A DNA stretch of 36,750 nt, taken from Deltaproteobacteria bacterium. GTDB lineage: Bacteria > Desulfobacterota > Desulfarculia > Adiutricales > Adiutricaceae. Numbering within the stretch: the stretch's first letter is position 1; every line of letters starts with the position of its first letter. Below the pieces are notes generated by a model. That model ran no database searches, had not been told where the DNA came from, and saw nothing but the letters and a program-made list of their open reading frames with translations. The DNA lies in NCBI GenBank assembly GCA_031269485.1, contig JAISZC010000079.1:1-36750 (forward strand). Direction: 5' to 3'. The position numbers were made by a program, and so were the translations under genes. Below are positions 23,949 through 34,515 of this stretch, piece after piece.

Positions 23949-26900
23949 ATGACTTTAAATAAAATTTATTTAATGCTTTTTCTTGCCATGTTTTGGCTGG
24001 GCCTGCCGGCTTGCCAAGAGTCCGCGTCTACGGCCCCGTCGGCCGGCGACGCTCAAACGAGCTCTCAGTCGGCCGACGCCCCGCAGAAGAACAATTTGGC
24101 GGCCGCCTCCGCGCCTAGCCCGTCGGACGAGCTTTCAACCGCCGTCCAGTCGGCGCCGACGGCCGCGCCAGGCACGGGCCTCAAAATCCTCAACTTCCTG
24201 CCGGACGGCCAGGCGCAAAAGTTCAGCCAGCTGGTCGTCATGTTCAACCAGCCCATGGTCGCCTTGGGCGATTACGCCAATGTCGACCAAGACCTGATGA
24301 TCCTCGAGCCGCCTCTCCCAGGACGCCTCAGGTGGCTCAATCAATACGTCTTGGCTTTTTTGCCCGACAAGCCCCTGACCGGCAGCCTTGTTTTGAAGGC
24401 TCAGCTCAAAGCCGGCCTAAGAGCTCTTTCTGGCGACGTGCTGGAGGAAGGCAGCTCAGTTACGGTGACCCTGCCCTCCGTTGCCGTTAAAAACTCCTAT
24501 CTCTCCGGATCCATAACCGCCGAAACGCTAAAAAGACCGTTGTGGCTGATTTCCTTCAATCAAAAGATCAATCTAGATTCGCTCAAGGCCAAAAGTCGCT
24601 ACGTCTGCACGGATCAACAAGGTCAGAAAAGCGAAACGCCGGCCGAATTCCCGGCGGACGATGAAATTGATCGCCTAAACCAACGCTACGCTCAATTCGA
24701 TGTCCTGACGGCGCCCGTCCAAGATCTGCCCAGAGAAGCGGACTGCGCGCTCGTCATCGACGCCGGCCTGATCTCTCTCGACGGGCCGACGGCAACCTCG
24801 GAGGCGATCAAGGCTTTTTCTTTCCGTTCCCACGGCCCGCTGCTGGTCAGCCATCGCGGCCTAGAGGAGCGAGGCTCGCAGCTGGTGCTCGACCCGCCCG
24901 ACAGCTGGTTCTCCCTCAACTTTTCCAATCCTGTCGTTCTCGCCGAGCTTGTCGATCATCTCGAGTCCGAGCCGCCTCTGGCGGCGCTGACGGAGCTCAA
25001 GCGACGCCTGGAGGCGGAGCGGGCGGCTGAACGGCACGACGGCGCCGAAAAGAGCGGCGACGAGACCGAAGGGGCCGAAGGGTCCTATTCGGATGACAGC
25101 CACGAAAATTATTACGGCGCTTTCTCCGAGGCCAGAACTTCTATATCCTTCCACGAGCCCCTCCAAGGCGGGGCCGACTATCGGCTGACCTTGAAGCCCG
25201 GCTTGACCGACATTTTGGGCCAGAGCTTGGGCGAGGAAAAACGGCTGGTTTTTAGCGCCGCTCCTTACGCGCCCAGAGCCTGGCTTGATGACGGGCACGG
25301 CCTGTTCGAAACCGGAACCGCCCCCAAAACCGTGATCAAGACCGTCAATTTGCCGGAAATAAAGGTCTTGGGCTACGCCCTCGAACCGCGGCAGGCCATG
25401 GAACTGCTGCGGCTCAGCGGGGCCGATTTCGAATTCGGCAATTGGACGCCCAACGCCGTCGAGGTCCTCAAATTTCTCAAAAGTTCGGTTCAGCCCAAGA
25501 CCCTAATCCTCAAGCCGCCGAAGTCGTCCATGACCATGCCGACGACCCTGCCTCTGGATCTGGCCGAACTGTTCGGCCCGGATCTGATCGGCAAGTTTCT
25601 GGTGACGGTCCTGGAAAGCCAGGAAGCCTCCTTCACCATGCACCAAGTCTCCGATCTCGGTCTGACGGCCAAGATCGGCAGCGACAGCTCGACCGCCTGG
25701 GTCACTGATCTTTCAAGCGGGCGCGGCCTGGCCGGCGCCGAAGTGGAGCTTTTTTCGACCTCCGGTCGTTCGCTTTTCAAGACCGTCACTGGCGCCGACG
25801 GCTTGGCCCCCTTGCCCGGCGGGCTGGAGCTCAACGAGCTCGTCGCCGAATACGGCGGCCGGCCCCAAGAGGAGCTGGGCGACTCGTCCATGTCGTTAAA
25901 CGTCGTCGCCAGGGCCGCCGGCCAAATGACGCTGTGGAACGTCGCCTGGAACGACGGCTTTTCGCCTTGGCGAGTTGAGCTCGACGGCCAATGGCGTTGG
26001 CCTTTGGACGCAAGGCGCTCGGCGAGCTGGCTTTTGACGGCCCAGCCCATCTACAAGCCGGGCGAGACGCTGCGCCTGAAGATCATCAGTCGTCAGGAGA
26101 GCGGCGACGAGCTGGTCGATCTGCCGAGCAAGCGGGTCTCGGTCGTCTTGGCCGATCCCGATTATTCGATCATCGCCCAACGGACCGTCGACGTCAGCGC
26201 CTTCGGAACTTTTTCCTTCGATTACGAGTTGCCGTCCCAGGCCAAGACCGGCGACTACACGGTATATTTGGCCCCAGACCCCAACGTCGAGCTGGAGATC
26301 GCCGGACGCCTCGCCTACGAAATCGACGAGCTCGAATGGATCGGCTACCTCAGCGTCCAGCACTTCCGGGCGCCGGCCTTCGATCTGACCTTCCAAAAAC
26401 TTCCGGAAGCGGTCTACGACGGCCAGAAGGTCGCCGTCTCCGCGGAGGCCCGCTACCATTTCGGCGCCCCGGTGACCGAACAGCCGGGCGCCTACGAGGT
26501 AGGCGTCGTCTGGGCCAGCGGCTTCAGCTTGCCGGGCCTGGGAGGCTTCAGCGTCGTCAACGACCTGGCCAAGCTGGTCGACGGCGAGGAAGACGAGGAT
26601 TATTGGCCAGCCGCCCAAACGCTGGCTTCCGGCGCCGCCAAGCTCGACCGCGAGGGTCGGCTGACCTTCGAATTCGTCGCCGAGCCCGACCGCCGGCCCA
26701 AGCCGCGCCTGCTGTTGATCAACATCGGCGCCCAAGACGTGGACGGCCGCGAGATTCACCGCCGACAGGAGCTCCTCGTCCATCCGGCCGCCGTTTACCC
26801 GGCCCTCAAGCTCCGCTCCTTCCTCAACCGCAGCGGCCAGCCCATGGCGGTCGATCTGACCGCGGCCTCGCCAGACGGCCAACTGGTTCAAGCCGACGTC

Positions 26901-29900
26901 GAGCTGACCCTCTATCGCCGCTCCTGGAACACCGTCCGCCGCAAAGGTCCGGGCAGCGCCTTTCTTTACAGCTCCAAAGCCTCGGACCAAGAGATCCTCA
27001 AGCTGTCCCAGCCGGTGAACAAAGACGTGGCCCCCGTCGAGCTCACGCCCCCGGCCCCCGGCTTCTACTGGCTCAAGGCCGAGCTTAAAGACTCCGAGGG
27101 CCGGCGCAACGAGGCGGCCGTCTCCTTTTACGCCACCGGCGACGGCGCGGTGGGCTGGCGCTACTCGAACGACGAGCTCGTCGCCTTGGTGGCCGACAAG
27201 CCGGCATACGAGCCCGGCGACGTGGCCAAAATCCTGGTCCAAAGCCCCTTCGCCTCCGGCCAGGCCTTGGTGACGGTCGAACGGTCCGGCGTGCGCTCCT
27301 CCCAGGTCGTGGACGTCGTCGACCACAGCCCGGTCTTCGAGGTGCCCTTGACCGCCGCCGACGCCCCCAACGTCTTCGTTTCCGTCATTCTCAGCCGCGG
27401 CCGCATCGCCGAAAAGCCAGACGAAAACAACGTCGATCTTGGCAAGCCCGCCATCCGCAAAGGGTACGTCACGCTCAACGTCCCGCTCGATCTCGACGTC
27501 CTCAAAGTCGAGGTCAAGCCTCAAGCCCAGCAGTACCGCCCCGGCCAAGAGGCGGCCGTGGACTTTCAGGTCTTCGACCGCGACGGGACGACCCCTTTCG
27601 CGCAAGCCGAAGTCGCTCTGGTCGTGGTGGACGCCTCAGTCGTCCAAGTGGGCGGCGAAGACACCTATTTCCCTAACACCTTGTTTTCGCAGCTCCGACC
27701 CTTGGCCGTGCTGACGGCCAACCCCATCTCCGCGCTCGTCGGCCGCCGCAATTGGGCCGAAAAGGGCGCCTCGGAGGCCGGCGGCGGGGGCGAGCCGTTC
27801 GACAGCCAGGCGGCCTTGGCGCTGCGCTCCAATTTTAAAAATCTGGCCCATTTCGTCCCGGCCGCGGCCTTGGACGATCAGGGCCGCGGCTCGGCCTCCT
27901 TCAAGCTGCCCGACAACCTGACCACCTTCAAGATTTTCGCCGTGGCCACCGGCCACGGCCGGCGGTCCGGCACTGGCCAAGGCCAGCTGCTGGTCACGAA
28001 AGATCTCCTGCTGCGCAGTTCGCTCCCCGCTTACGCCGGCTTAGGCGACCGTTTCTTGGCCTCGGTCGTCGTCTCCAACCGCAGCCAAAACGCCGGCCGG
28101 GCCAAGGTGACCTTCAAGGCCCAAGGCCTGCGAAGCCTCGACGGACAACTGACGCGTGAAATCGAGCTATCGCCCGGCGAATCCAAAGAAGTCGGCTTTC
28201 CCGTCGCGGCCGAAACCTTGGGCCAGGCCGAAACGACCTATTGGGTCGAAATGGGCGACGAAACCGACCAAGTCCTCTGGCGCCTGCCCGTGCTACCCGT
28301 CAACCGCCAAACCTCCCAGGCCAGCTACCTCCAAATCGGCCCCGGCCTCTCCACGACGGTTTTGGCCCCGCCCGAAGGCCGAGATCCCAACCGAGGCGGC
28401 CTTTTCGTCGAGTTGTCGCCTTCCCTGGCCTCGACGCTGACCGCGTCCTTCGAGTGGCTGGCCAACTACCGCCACCAATGCGTGGAGCAGACGACCTCCA
28501 TGGCCTACTCCTCGCTTTTGTGGTTGCGGCTCAAGGACCGCTACCGTCCCGACCCCGAACGCGAGACGCGCAGCCGCGCCCAAGTCCAGCGGCACATCGC
28601 CTTCCTCCAATCCATCCAAACCAACGGCGGCTTTCCAATCTGGCCCGATTCCGACTCGTACAAACGACGTTTTTCGCCAACGGTCACGGCCTACGTCTTG
28701 GATTTTCTGCTGTCGGCTCGTCAAGACGGTTTTGAGATCGAACCCACGGCAATCACCTCTGCCACCAATTTTTTGTTGAACTTTTTGTCTAATCCCGAAG
28801 ACGAATTATTCCGGCACATCGACCAGCGTCCTTCGACATCTATTTACGTCAACTCCGTGCTGGCGAGGACCAATTACGTCCAAATCATCTATCTAGAACC
28901 GCACCTGGCCCAGGCGCACGCCCTGCCGACTGCCGATCTCCTCAATTTGACCTTGGCCGCGGCTTATTTGCCTAAATCCAACGCCAGAAGCCAAATGCTG
29001 TTGCAGCTTTTGCCTCTCGTCCTCAACCGCTTCGACGTGTCCGCCGGCCGGGTCAGAATCACCGGCGACAGAGCGCCGTGGCTGTGGCTCGACGAAGACA
29101 AGCTGACCGCCTTGGCTCTGCTGACATTGACCCAGGCCTCGCCTCACAACGAGCTTATGCCGGGCCTGGCCCGCGAGCTGGTCGACCGCACCAAGGGCGG
29201 CCATTTTTCCACCACGCAGTCCAACATTTACGGTCTTTTGGCCCTGTCGGCCTATCTGGAATTGACCGAACCGGAAAACCCAACCTTGGAGGCCTCCGTC
29301 CGCTTGAGCGCCCCGGAGGACGGCGACCAAGCCGGCGCTCGACCAAAAACCGCCTCCAACGGACCAGCGACCGAGCGCGAAATAATCTCGGCCTCCTTCA
29401 AATCCTTCCGGGACCGAGCGGTGTCCTTTGAGCTGCCCATGACCGAACTCGACGGCGCGGACGCCGTCAATTTCGACCTCGCCGGCCAGGGGCAGCTTTG
29501 GGCTTCGATTCGCCTCGCCTCGGCCCCCCTCGAACCCGACTTGACGCCGGAAATCTCGACGTCGCTGATGCTCTCACGCTCCTACGCCGTAGTGCGGCCG
29601 ACCGAAGAAAAGCCAGGTCGCGTCATTTTCAGCCGAGGTCAGGTGGTGCGCGTCACCGTCACCATGATGAACGCCGAAGACCGGCGCAACCTGGTTTTGG
29701 AGGATCGGGTGCCGGCCGGCTTTGAGACCGTCAACTTCACTTTGCTCGACCAAGACCAAACCCTGATTCCTCTGACCGACCAGGACGACGACTGGGACTT
29801 CCCCCGCAACAACTGGTACCAACGCCAGGAGTTTAGGCCTGAAAGCGTGGCCGTCTACGCCGATTTCGTCCCGGCGGGCGTTTACACCCTCTCCTATCTG

Positions 29901-30065
29901 GTCCGCCCGGTCACGCCCGGCCGCTATCCGACGCCCGGCCCCCAGGCCGAGGAAATGTACGCGCCGGAAACCTTCGGGCGCGGCGCCGGCCAGGTGCTGA
30001 CGGTCGACTCCGACCACAATTGGAGCGACGCCGACCAGTCCGTCCGCGAAGCGGAACAAGACTGA
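23949..30065 (+). CDS. Bacterial alpha-2-macroglobulin-like lipoprotein with thioester
   Basis: This is a large envelope protein of 2038 residues, expected to trap attacking proteases covalently in the periplasm. The start ATG at 23949 follows TTGGAG by five bases and opens a lipoprotein signal (YLMLFLAMFWLGLPAC, Cys22 then Gln-Glu). An Ala/Ser/Gln spacer leads to macroglobulin-type domains: an MG-like strand set with GLTAKIGSDSSTAWVTDLSSG (about 570), YKPGETLRLK (about 700) and YEPGDVAKILVQSPF (about 1087). The A2M domain includes FVPAAALDDQGRGSASFKLP (about 1300). The thioester motif CVEQ is at Cys1511-Gln1514 (RHQCVEQTTS), followed by a helical thioester domain. The end has MYAPETFGRGAGQVLTV, as in YfhM-type proteins. 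The usual partner gene for penicillin-binding protein 1C is not adjacent; a strong terminator follows. His-Gln precedes the Cys where Tyr/Phe-Gly is common. Confidence 0.94.
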   Translation: MTLNKIYLMLFLAMFWLGLPACQESASTAPSAGDAQTSSQSADAPQKNNLAAASAPSPSDELSTAVQSAPTAAPGTGLKILNFLPDGQAQKFSQLVVMFNQPMVALGDYANVDQDLMILEPPLPGRLRWLNQYVLAFLPDKPLTGSLVLKAQLKAGLRALSGDVLEEGSSVTVTLPSVAVKNSYLSGSITAETLKRPLWLISFNQKINLDSLKAKSRYVCTDQQGQKSETPAEFPADDEIDRLNQRYAQFDVLTAPVQDLPREADCALVIDAGLISLDGPTATSEAIKAFSFRSHGPLLVSHRGLEERGSQLVLDPPDSWFSLNFSNPVVLAELVDHLESEPPLAALTELKRRLEAERAAERHDGAEKSGDETEGAEGSYSDDSHENYYGAFSEARTSISFHEPLQGGADYRLTLKPGLTDILGQSLGEEKRLVFSAAPYAPRAWLDDGHGLFETGTAPKTVIKTVNLPEIKVLGYALEPRQAMELLRLSGADFEFGNWTPNAVEVLKFLKSSVQPKTLILKPPKSSMTMPTTLPLDLAELFGPDLIGKFLVTVLESQEASFTMHQVSDLGLTAKIGSDSSTAWVTDLSSGRGLAGAEVELFSTSGRSLFKTVTGADGLAPLPGGLELNELVAEYGGRPQEELGDSSMSLNVVARAAGQMTLWNVAWNDGFSPWRVELDGQWRWPLDARRSASWLLTAQPIYKPGETLRLKIISRQESGDELVDLPSKRVSVVLADPDYSIIAQRTVDVSAFGTFSFDYELPSQAKTGDYTVYLAPDPNVELEIAGRLAYEIDELEWIGYLSVQHFRAPAFDLTFQKLPEAVYDGQKVAVSAEARYHFGAPVTEQPGAYEVGVVWASGFSLPGLGGFSVVNDLAKLVDGEEDEDYWPAAQTLASGAAKLDREGRLTFEFVAEPDRRPKPRLLLINIGAQDVDGREIHRRQELLVHPAAVYPALKLRSFLNRSGQPMAVDLTAASPDGQLVQADVELTLYRRSWNTVRRKGPGSAFLYSSKASDQEILKLSQPVNKDVAPVELTPPAPGFYWLKAELKDSEGRRNEAAVSFYATGDGAVGWRYSNDELVALVADKPAYEPGDVAKILVQSPFASGQALVTVERSGVRSSQVVDVVDHSPVFEVPLTAADAPNVFVSVILSRGRIAEKPDENNVDLGKPAIRKGYVTLNVPLDLDVLKVEVKPQAQQYRPGQEAAVDFQVFDRDGTTPFAQAEVALVVVDASVVQVGGEDTYFPNTLFSQLRPLAVLTANPISALVGRRNWAEKGASEAGGGGEPFDSQAALALRSNFKNLAHFVPAAALDDQGRGSASFKLPDNLTTFKIFAVATGHGRRSGTGQGQLLVTKDLLLRSSLPAYAGLGDRFLASVVVSNRSQNAGRAKVTFKAQGLRSLDGQLTREIELSPGESKEVGFPVAAETLGQAETTYWVEMGDETDQVLWRLPVLPVNRQTSQASYLQIGPGLSTTVLAPPEGRDPNRGGLFVELSPSLASTLTASFEWLANYRHQCVEQTTSMAYSSLLWLRLKDRYRPDPERETRSRAQVQRHIAFLQSIQTNGGFPIWPDSDSYKRRFSPTVTAYVLDFLLSARQDGFEIEPTAITSATNFLLNFLSNPEDELFRHIDQRPSTSIYVNSVLARTNYVQIIYLEPHLAQAHALPTADLLNLTLAAAYLPKSNARSQMLLQLLPLVLNRFDVSAGRVRITGDRAPWLWLDEDKLTALALLTLTQASPHNELMPGLARELVDRTKGGHFSTTQSNIYGLLALSAYLELTEPENPTLEASVRLSAPEDGDQAGARPKTASNGPATEREIISASFKSFRDRAVSFELPMTELDGADAVNFDLAGQGQLWASIRLASAPLEPDLTPEISTSLMLSRSYAVVRPTEEKPGRVIFSRGQVVRVTVTMMNAEDRRNLVLEDRVPAGFETVNFTLLDQDQTLIPLTDQDDDWDFPRNNWYQRQEFRPESVAVYADFVPAGVYTLSYLVRPVTPGRYPTPGPQAEEMYAPETFGRGAGQVLTVDSDHNWSDADQSVREAEQD

Positions 30066-30075
30066 CGCAGGCCTC

Positions 30076-30119
30076 AAAAAAGCCGGGGCCGCCGACATCC
30101 AGCGGCCCCGGCTTTTTTC
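30076..30119 (+). terminator. Intrinsic terminator after the alpha-2-macroglobulin gene
   Basis: A 12-bp stem AGCCGGGGCCGC/GCGGCCCCGGCT (30081-30092 with 30102-30113) is followed by TTTTTCTT and preceded by five A, so it could act on both strands. It lies 15 bases past the stop codon. Confidence 0.93.
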
Positions 30120-30167
30120 TTATCGTTTTTCTTTCATGCCCCTTCCATCGCTTGGCGGAGGACAACC

Positions 30168-31055
30168 TTGACCCACGGCAACCAGCAACGGCTCGGCGTC
30201 GTCCTGACCCTGCTCGCCGCCACGGGCTTCGCCCTCAAAACCGTCTTGGCCAAGCTGGCCTACCGCCACGGCGTGGACCCCCTGACTCTTTTGACGCTGC
30301 GTCTCAGCGTGGCCGGCGCGGCTTTCAGCTCGGTGCTTTTTTGGCAGGCGGCCAACGGCCGCTGGAACCTCCGTCTGGGCGCCCGACGCTGGGCTCTCGT
30401 GGCCGTCTTGGGCTTCGTGGGCTACTACGGCTCGGCTTATTTGGATTTTTCCGGCCTGGTCCACGTCGACGCGACTCTGGGGCGCATGATCCTTTTTCTC
30501 TACCCCACGTTGGTGGTCCTCATCGAACTGGTCCTCACTCGCCGGTGGCCGTCGTCGTCCTTGCTCGCGGCCCAAGCCGTCTGCTACTCCGGCCTGCTTT
30601 TGATGCTCTGGCCACACCTGAGTTCGCCCGGCGCCGGCTACCTTAAAGGCTGCCTGTACATATTCGCTTCCGCCTCCCTATACGCCGCCTATCTCACGGC
30701 CGTGGACCGCTTTTTTCGCGCCGCAAACATGGTCATGTTCATTTCGCTGATCATGACCGTCGCCAGCCTCGCCGCCTTTGTCCATTTTTTCCTCGCTCGC
30801 GACTTTTGGGCTCTGCAAGTGCCCTTCGCCGTCTATCTGCTGGCTGGCCTGATGGCCGTCTTCTCCACGGTTTTGCCCTGCTACGCGCTCAGCGTCGGCA
30901 TCGCCTTGCTGGGAGCCTCCAAAGCCGCCTCTTTGAGCATGATCGGCCCGGCCGTCACGCTCCTGTTCGGTTTTCTCCTCCTCGACGAAAGCTTAACTGC
31001 CCTCCAAGCCGTCGGCTTGGCGCTGATCGTCGTCGGCGTCTCGCGCGTAAAATAG
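30168..31055 (+). CDS. EamA/DMT-family permease
   Basis: This inner-membrane protein of 295 residues has ten predicted membrane segments in two EamA repeats. The first runs from LGVVLTLLAATGFALKTVLAKLA and ends near MLWPHL; the second starts at GYLKGCLYIFASASLYAAY and ends GFLLLDESLTALQAVGLALI, with the usual glutamate before the last segment. The start is a TTG at 30168, chosen because GGAGGAC lies just before it and no ATG is near. Members export or import amino acids, nucleotides or metabolites; the substrate cannot be told. It is isolated by the upstream terminator and converges on ilvD. Confidence 0.9.
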   Translation: MTHGNQQRLGVVLTLLAATGFALKTVLAKLAYRHGVDPLTLLTLRLSVAGAAFSSVLFWQAANGRWNLRLGARRWALVAVLGFVGYYGSAYLDFSGLVHVDATLGRMILFLYPTLVVLIELVLTRRWPSSSLLAAQAVCYSGLLLMLWPHLSSPGAGYLKGCLYIFASASLYAAYLTAVDRFFRAANMVMFISLIMTVASLAAFVHFFLARDFWALQVPFAVYLLAGLMAVFSTVLPCYALSVGIALLGASKAASLSMIGPAVTLLFGFLLLDESLTALQAVGLALIVVGVSRVK

Positions 31056-31151
31056 CCTTGACGCCAGCGTCAACCATGGCGCCCGAGACTCGCGCCAAGA
31101 CCGCCTCAGGCGCCTCTCCGCCCTGAACGCTGGCGGCCATCTCTCCGACGT

Positions 31152-32819
31152 TCAATCCAAGTCGCCCAAAACGGCCCCCGTGTTGGCCGACGTCACCTGC
31201 CGGCGATAACGGCTCAGGCAGCCGCGCGTCACCGGCTTGACCTTGGGCCGCCAAGCGGCCCGACGGCGCTCGATGACCTCCGGCGGCACCAGCAGTTCCA
31301 GGCGGTTGTTGGGGATGTCTACGGCTATCTCGTCATTTTCCTCAATTAGGCCGATCAGTCCGCCGGCGGCGGCTTCCGGAGAAATGTGGCCGATGGAAGC
31401 CCCCTTGGAGGCCCCGGAAAAACGCCCGTCGGTGATCAGCGCCACGCTGGAGTCCAAGCCCAGCCCGGCCAACGTGGCCGTCGGCGTGAGCATTTCCCGC
31501 ATGCCCGGCCCGCCTTTGGGTCCCTCGTAGCGCACGACCACCACGTCGCCCGGCTTGACGCGTCCGGCCAAGAGGGCTTCCGTGCAGTCCTCCTCTTGGT
31601 CGAAAACCCTTGCCGGCCCGCGATGAGTCATCATTTCCGGCAGCACGGCCCCTTTCTTGACCACCGCCCCGTCCGGCGCCAAATTGCCCCACAGCACCGC
31701 CAAGCCGCCGTCCGCCGAATGGGCCCGCTCCAGGGTCCTGATCACATCGTCGTCGTAAACGGCCGCCGACCGCAAATTCTCTCCCAACGTCCGGCCCGTG
31801 ACCGTGAGACACTCGAGGTCCAGCAGCCCCAGCTCGGCCAAGCGCTTGAGCACGCCCTGAACGCCACCGGCCTGGTCGAGGTCGGCCAAGACGTCGGGCC
31901 CGGCCGGGCTAAGCTTGACCAAATGCGGGGTCGCCTTGCTCACGCCGTTGATGTCCTCCAATGACAGCTCCAAGCCCGCCTCATGAGCGATGGCCAACAA
32001 ATGCAAAACCGTGTTAGACGAGCAGCCCAAGGCCATGTCCGCGGCCAAGGCGTTGCGCAGGCTTTGCGCCGTCACGATGTCGCGGGGCCGCACGTTTTGA
32101 GCCAGCAGGCGCATCACTTGGCCGCCGGCTTGCTTGGCCAACCTGATTCGCCCGGCGTGGACGGCCGGAATGGTGCCATGCCCCGGCAGTCCCAAGCCGA
32201 TCGCCTCGGTCATGCAGTTCATGGAATTAGCCGTGAACATGCCAGCGCACGACCCGCAGCCGGGACACGACTCGTCCTCGATGAACTTGACCTCCTCGTC
32301 GTCGAGCCGGCCCAACGACGCCAAGCCCACGGCCTCGAAAGCCGACGACACCGTCAGCTTGCGGCCGCGCTTCCAGCTGGGCATCATCGGACCGCCGCTG
32401 ACGAACACCGACGGCAAGTTGAGCCTTATGGCGGCCATGATCATGCCCGGCACTATCTTGTCGCAGTTGGGCACGAAGACCAAGGCGTCGAAAGGATGCG
32501 CCATGGCCATTATTTCCACTGAATCGGCGATATGCTCCCGGCTGACCAAAGAAAACTTCATGCCCTCATGTCCCATGGCCAGGCCGTCGCAGACGCCGAT
32601 GGACGGAAAGGCCAGCGGCGTCCCGCCGGCGGCGGAGACCGCCGACTTGACCGCGTCGGTCACGTTGTCGAGGTGGACATGTCCCGGTATGACGTCGTTT
32701 TTGGCGTTGACGACGCCGATTATTGGTCTAGCCACTTCTTCGTCCGTCAAACCCATGGCCTTCAATAACGACCGGTGCGGTATCCTGGTCAAACCTTTTT
32801 TCATCAAGTCGCTGCGCAT
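31152..32819 (-). CDS. ilvD: Dihydroxy-acid dehydratase
   Basis: It dehydrates dihydroxy-acids to 2-oxo acids in valine, leucine and isoleucine synthesis using an Fe-S cluster. [11 protein letters not shown] (Cys119) and [18 protein letters not shown] (Cys185-191) carry the cluster ligands. [25 protein letters not shown] is the C-terminal signature (split as [10 protein letters not shown], then GHISPEAA). The third-ligand region reads IPGHVHL, the form found in oxygen-sensitive enzymes rather than the PC form of [2Fe-2S] types. The ATG at 32819 follows AGAGGAGA. It is 555 residues, a normal length. An aminotransferase gene lies 99 bases upstream in the same direction and may be co-transcribed. 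Confidence 0.96.
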   Translation of the reverse strand: MRSDLMKKGLTRIPHRSLLKAMGLTDEEVARPIIGVVNAKNDVIPGHVHLDNVTDAVKSAVSAAGGTPLAFPSIGVCDGLAMGHEGMKFSLVSREHIADSVEIMAMAHPFDALVFVPNCDKIVPGMIMAAIRLNLPSVFVSGGPMMPSWKRGRKLTVSSAFEAVGLASLGRLDDEEVKFIEDESCPGCGSCAGMFTANSMNCMTEAIGLGLPGHGTIPAVHAGRIRLAKQAGGQVMRLLAQNVRPRDIVTAQSLRNALAADMALGCSSNTVLHLLAIAHEAGLELSLEDINGVSKATPHLVKLSPAGPDVLADLDQAGGVQGVLKRLAELGLLDLECLTVTGRTLGENLRSAAVYDDDVIRTLERAHSADGGLAVLWGNLAPDGAVVKKGAVLPEMMTHRGPARVFDQEEDCTEALLAGRVKPGDVVVVRYEGPKGGPGMREMLTPTATLAGLGLDSSVALITDGRFSGASKGASIGHISPEAAAGGLIGLIEENDEIAVDIPNNRLELLVPPEVIERRRAAWRPKVKPVTRGCLSRYRRQVTSANTGAVLGDLD

Positions 32820-32918
32820 TACGTCTCCTCTTAGACTTAAAGCAAAAAAATTTACGTCATTAAGTGTTCAGTCCCCGGCCGTCCCGGAGACCGAAATTTG
32901 GCCGGCCTCCCCCGGCCC

Positions 32919-34136
32919 TCAACTAGACTTATCTCCCCGGCCGCTTTGGCCTCGTCGGAGGGCCTCTGCCATGGCTTTTTCGAAACCGCCCAAGGAACGA
33001 GCGATCTTATCCTCGCTGAGGCACAGGCTGAGCCTAAAATAGCCACGCCGGGCAAAACCTGTCCCCGGCACGGCCAAAATCAGCTCTTTTTTCAAAAGCT
33101 CCACGAAGGCCACATCGTCGGCCAGCGGGCTTTTGGGAAAAAGATAAAAAGTCCCCTGCGGCTTGACCACCTCGTAGCCCAGCTTGGTCAAGGCCGACCC
33201 CAGCGACTCCACGCGCCGCGCATATTCGCCGACGTCCACGCTCTCGTCCACCAGTTCGGCCGCCGCCCTCTGCATCAAGGCTGGCGCGTTGACGAAGCCC
33301 AAAATCCGGTTGGCCAAAGCCGCCGCCGCCGCGAATTCCTCCGCTTGCGGAAAATTCGGATTGACGCACAGGTAGCCGAGGCGCTCGCCGGGTATGGACA
33401 GATCTTTGGAAAACGAGCTGACCGCCACCGTGGCCGGATAGGCGGCCAAGGCAGACGGCGCGGACGTCCCCCCGTAGACCAGCCTGCGGTACGGCTCGTC
33501 CGAGATCAGCGCGATCGGTCTCCCGTGGATACGGGATTTTTCGGAAAGCGCCTCCGCCAAGCCTTGCAGTTCTTGGTCGGTGTAGACCGCGCCCGTAGGG
33601 TTGTTGGGCGAATTGATGATTACGGCTCTGACGTCTGGCGTGAGAGTCTCGGCCAAGGCGACGGGGTCGGGCCTGAAGCTCGCGTCGGTCTCGGCCACGA
33701 TCGTTTGACCGCCATGATTTTCAACGTAAAATTTATATTCCATGAAAAATGGCGCCAGGACGACCGCCTTGTCGCCCGGGTCCAAGATGGTCTTCAATGC
33801 CACGTTCAAGGCCCCGGCCGCGCCCACGGTCATGACGATCAGCTCCGGACGAACCTCTACGCCGATGGCCTTTTGAAGGCTTTCGGCGAGCTTGGCCCGA
33901 ACGCCGGTCAGACCCGCGTTGGGCATGTAGGCGTGCGCGCCTGGCGGGTCCTCGTCAATCAAAGCAGTTAAAGTTTTTTTCAAGGCGGCCGGCGGCGGCA
34001 AATCTGGATTGCCCAGCGAGTAGTCGAAAACCTTCTCCTCGCCATGCAAGGCCTTGAGCCTCAAGCCCTCCTCAAACATTTTTCGTACCATCGAGCCGTT
34101 CTTGACGGCCGTCTTCATTTTCTCGCTGACCGGCAT
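32919..34136 (-). CDS. Class I/II pyridoxal-phosphate aminotransferase
   Basis: This is a fold-type I aminotransferase of 405 residues resembling aspartate, methionine or branched-chain-type enzymes. It has INSPNNPTG (174-182), Asp213 and Tyr216 (ISDEPYRRLVYGG), the Schiff-base Lys244 in SSFSKDLSIPGERLGY with Arg252, and the C-terminal substrate-carboxylate Arg in GYFRLSLC. The ATG at 34136 follows AGGGGGAA. It is upstream of ilvD with a 99-base gap, so a role in branched-chain amino acid metabolism is possible, but the specificity cannot be read from motifs. Confidence 0.92.
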   Translation of the reverse strand: MPVSEKMKTAVKNGSMVRKMFEEGLRLKALHGEEKVFDYSLGNPDLPPPAALKKTLTALIDEDPPGAHAYMPNAGLTGVRAKLAESLQKAIGVEVRPELIVMTVGAAGALNVALKTILDPGDKAVVLAPFFMEYKFYVENHGGQTIVAETDASFRPDPVALAETLTPDVRAVIINSPNNPTGAVYTDQELQGLAEALSEKSRIHGRPIALISDEPYRRLVYGGTSAPSALAAYPATVAVSSFSKDLSIPGERLGYLCVNPNFPQAEEFAAAAALANRILGFVNAPALMQRAAAELVDESVDVGEYARRVESLGSALTKLGYEVVKPQGTFYLFPKSPLADDVAFVELLKKELILAVPGTGFARRGYFRLSLCLSEDKIARSLGGFEKAMAEALRRGQSGRGDKSS

Positions 34137-34515
34137 GCTTGGTTTCCCCCTGACAGGCTGTCGCGCGGCCGCCTAACCGACGGATGCACCGACCTATGTC
34201 CGAAACCGCTTCCGTCCCAATCAACAGCTGGCCAGACCTAGGCGGGACAGCGCCAGACGAGCCCTTCGACGGCGTTCAATTCTCGCCTCCCTCAGGCGTC
34301 GCCCCTCAGCCAGACCGACAACTTCAGACGCGCCACTCGCCCTCCCGCCAAGAACCGCCGCGAACCCTAGGCAAGGCCTGGAGGCGCCACCAAAAACATT
34401 CAGCTGCAGACAACCGAACTCCGGACCAGTTGGCTCGGAGTTTGACTCGTAAGAGCAATTTAAAACCAAATTTACTTTTCATTCGTAAATATTCCATTAA
34501 CATCGTTTAGTAATT
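34137..34515. other. Gene-free stretch upstream of the aminotransferase
   Basis: GC-rich to about 34440, then AT-rich. Short ORFs on both strands (34184-34510 plus, 34221-34469 minus) overlap and look like chance frames. The aminotransferase promoter should be here; none stands out. Confidence 0.45.

Noticed and set aside
25896-27605. 569-codon open frame on the minus strand inside the alpha-2-macroglobulin gene
   Set aside because: It is antisense to a well-supported gene and its product has no recognisable domains; long antisense frames arise from the codon bias.
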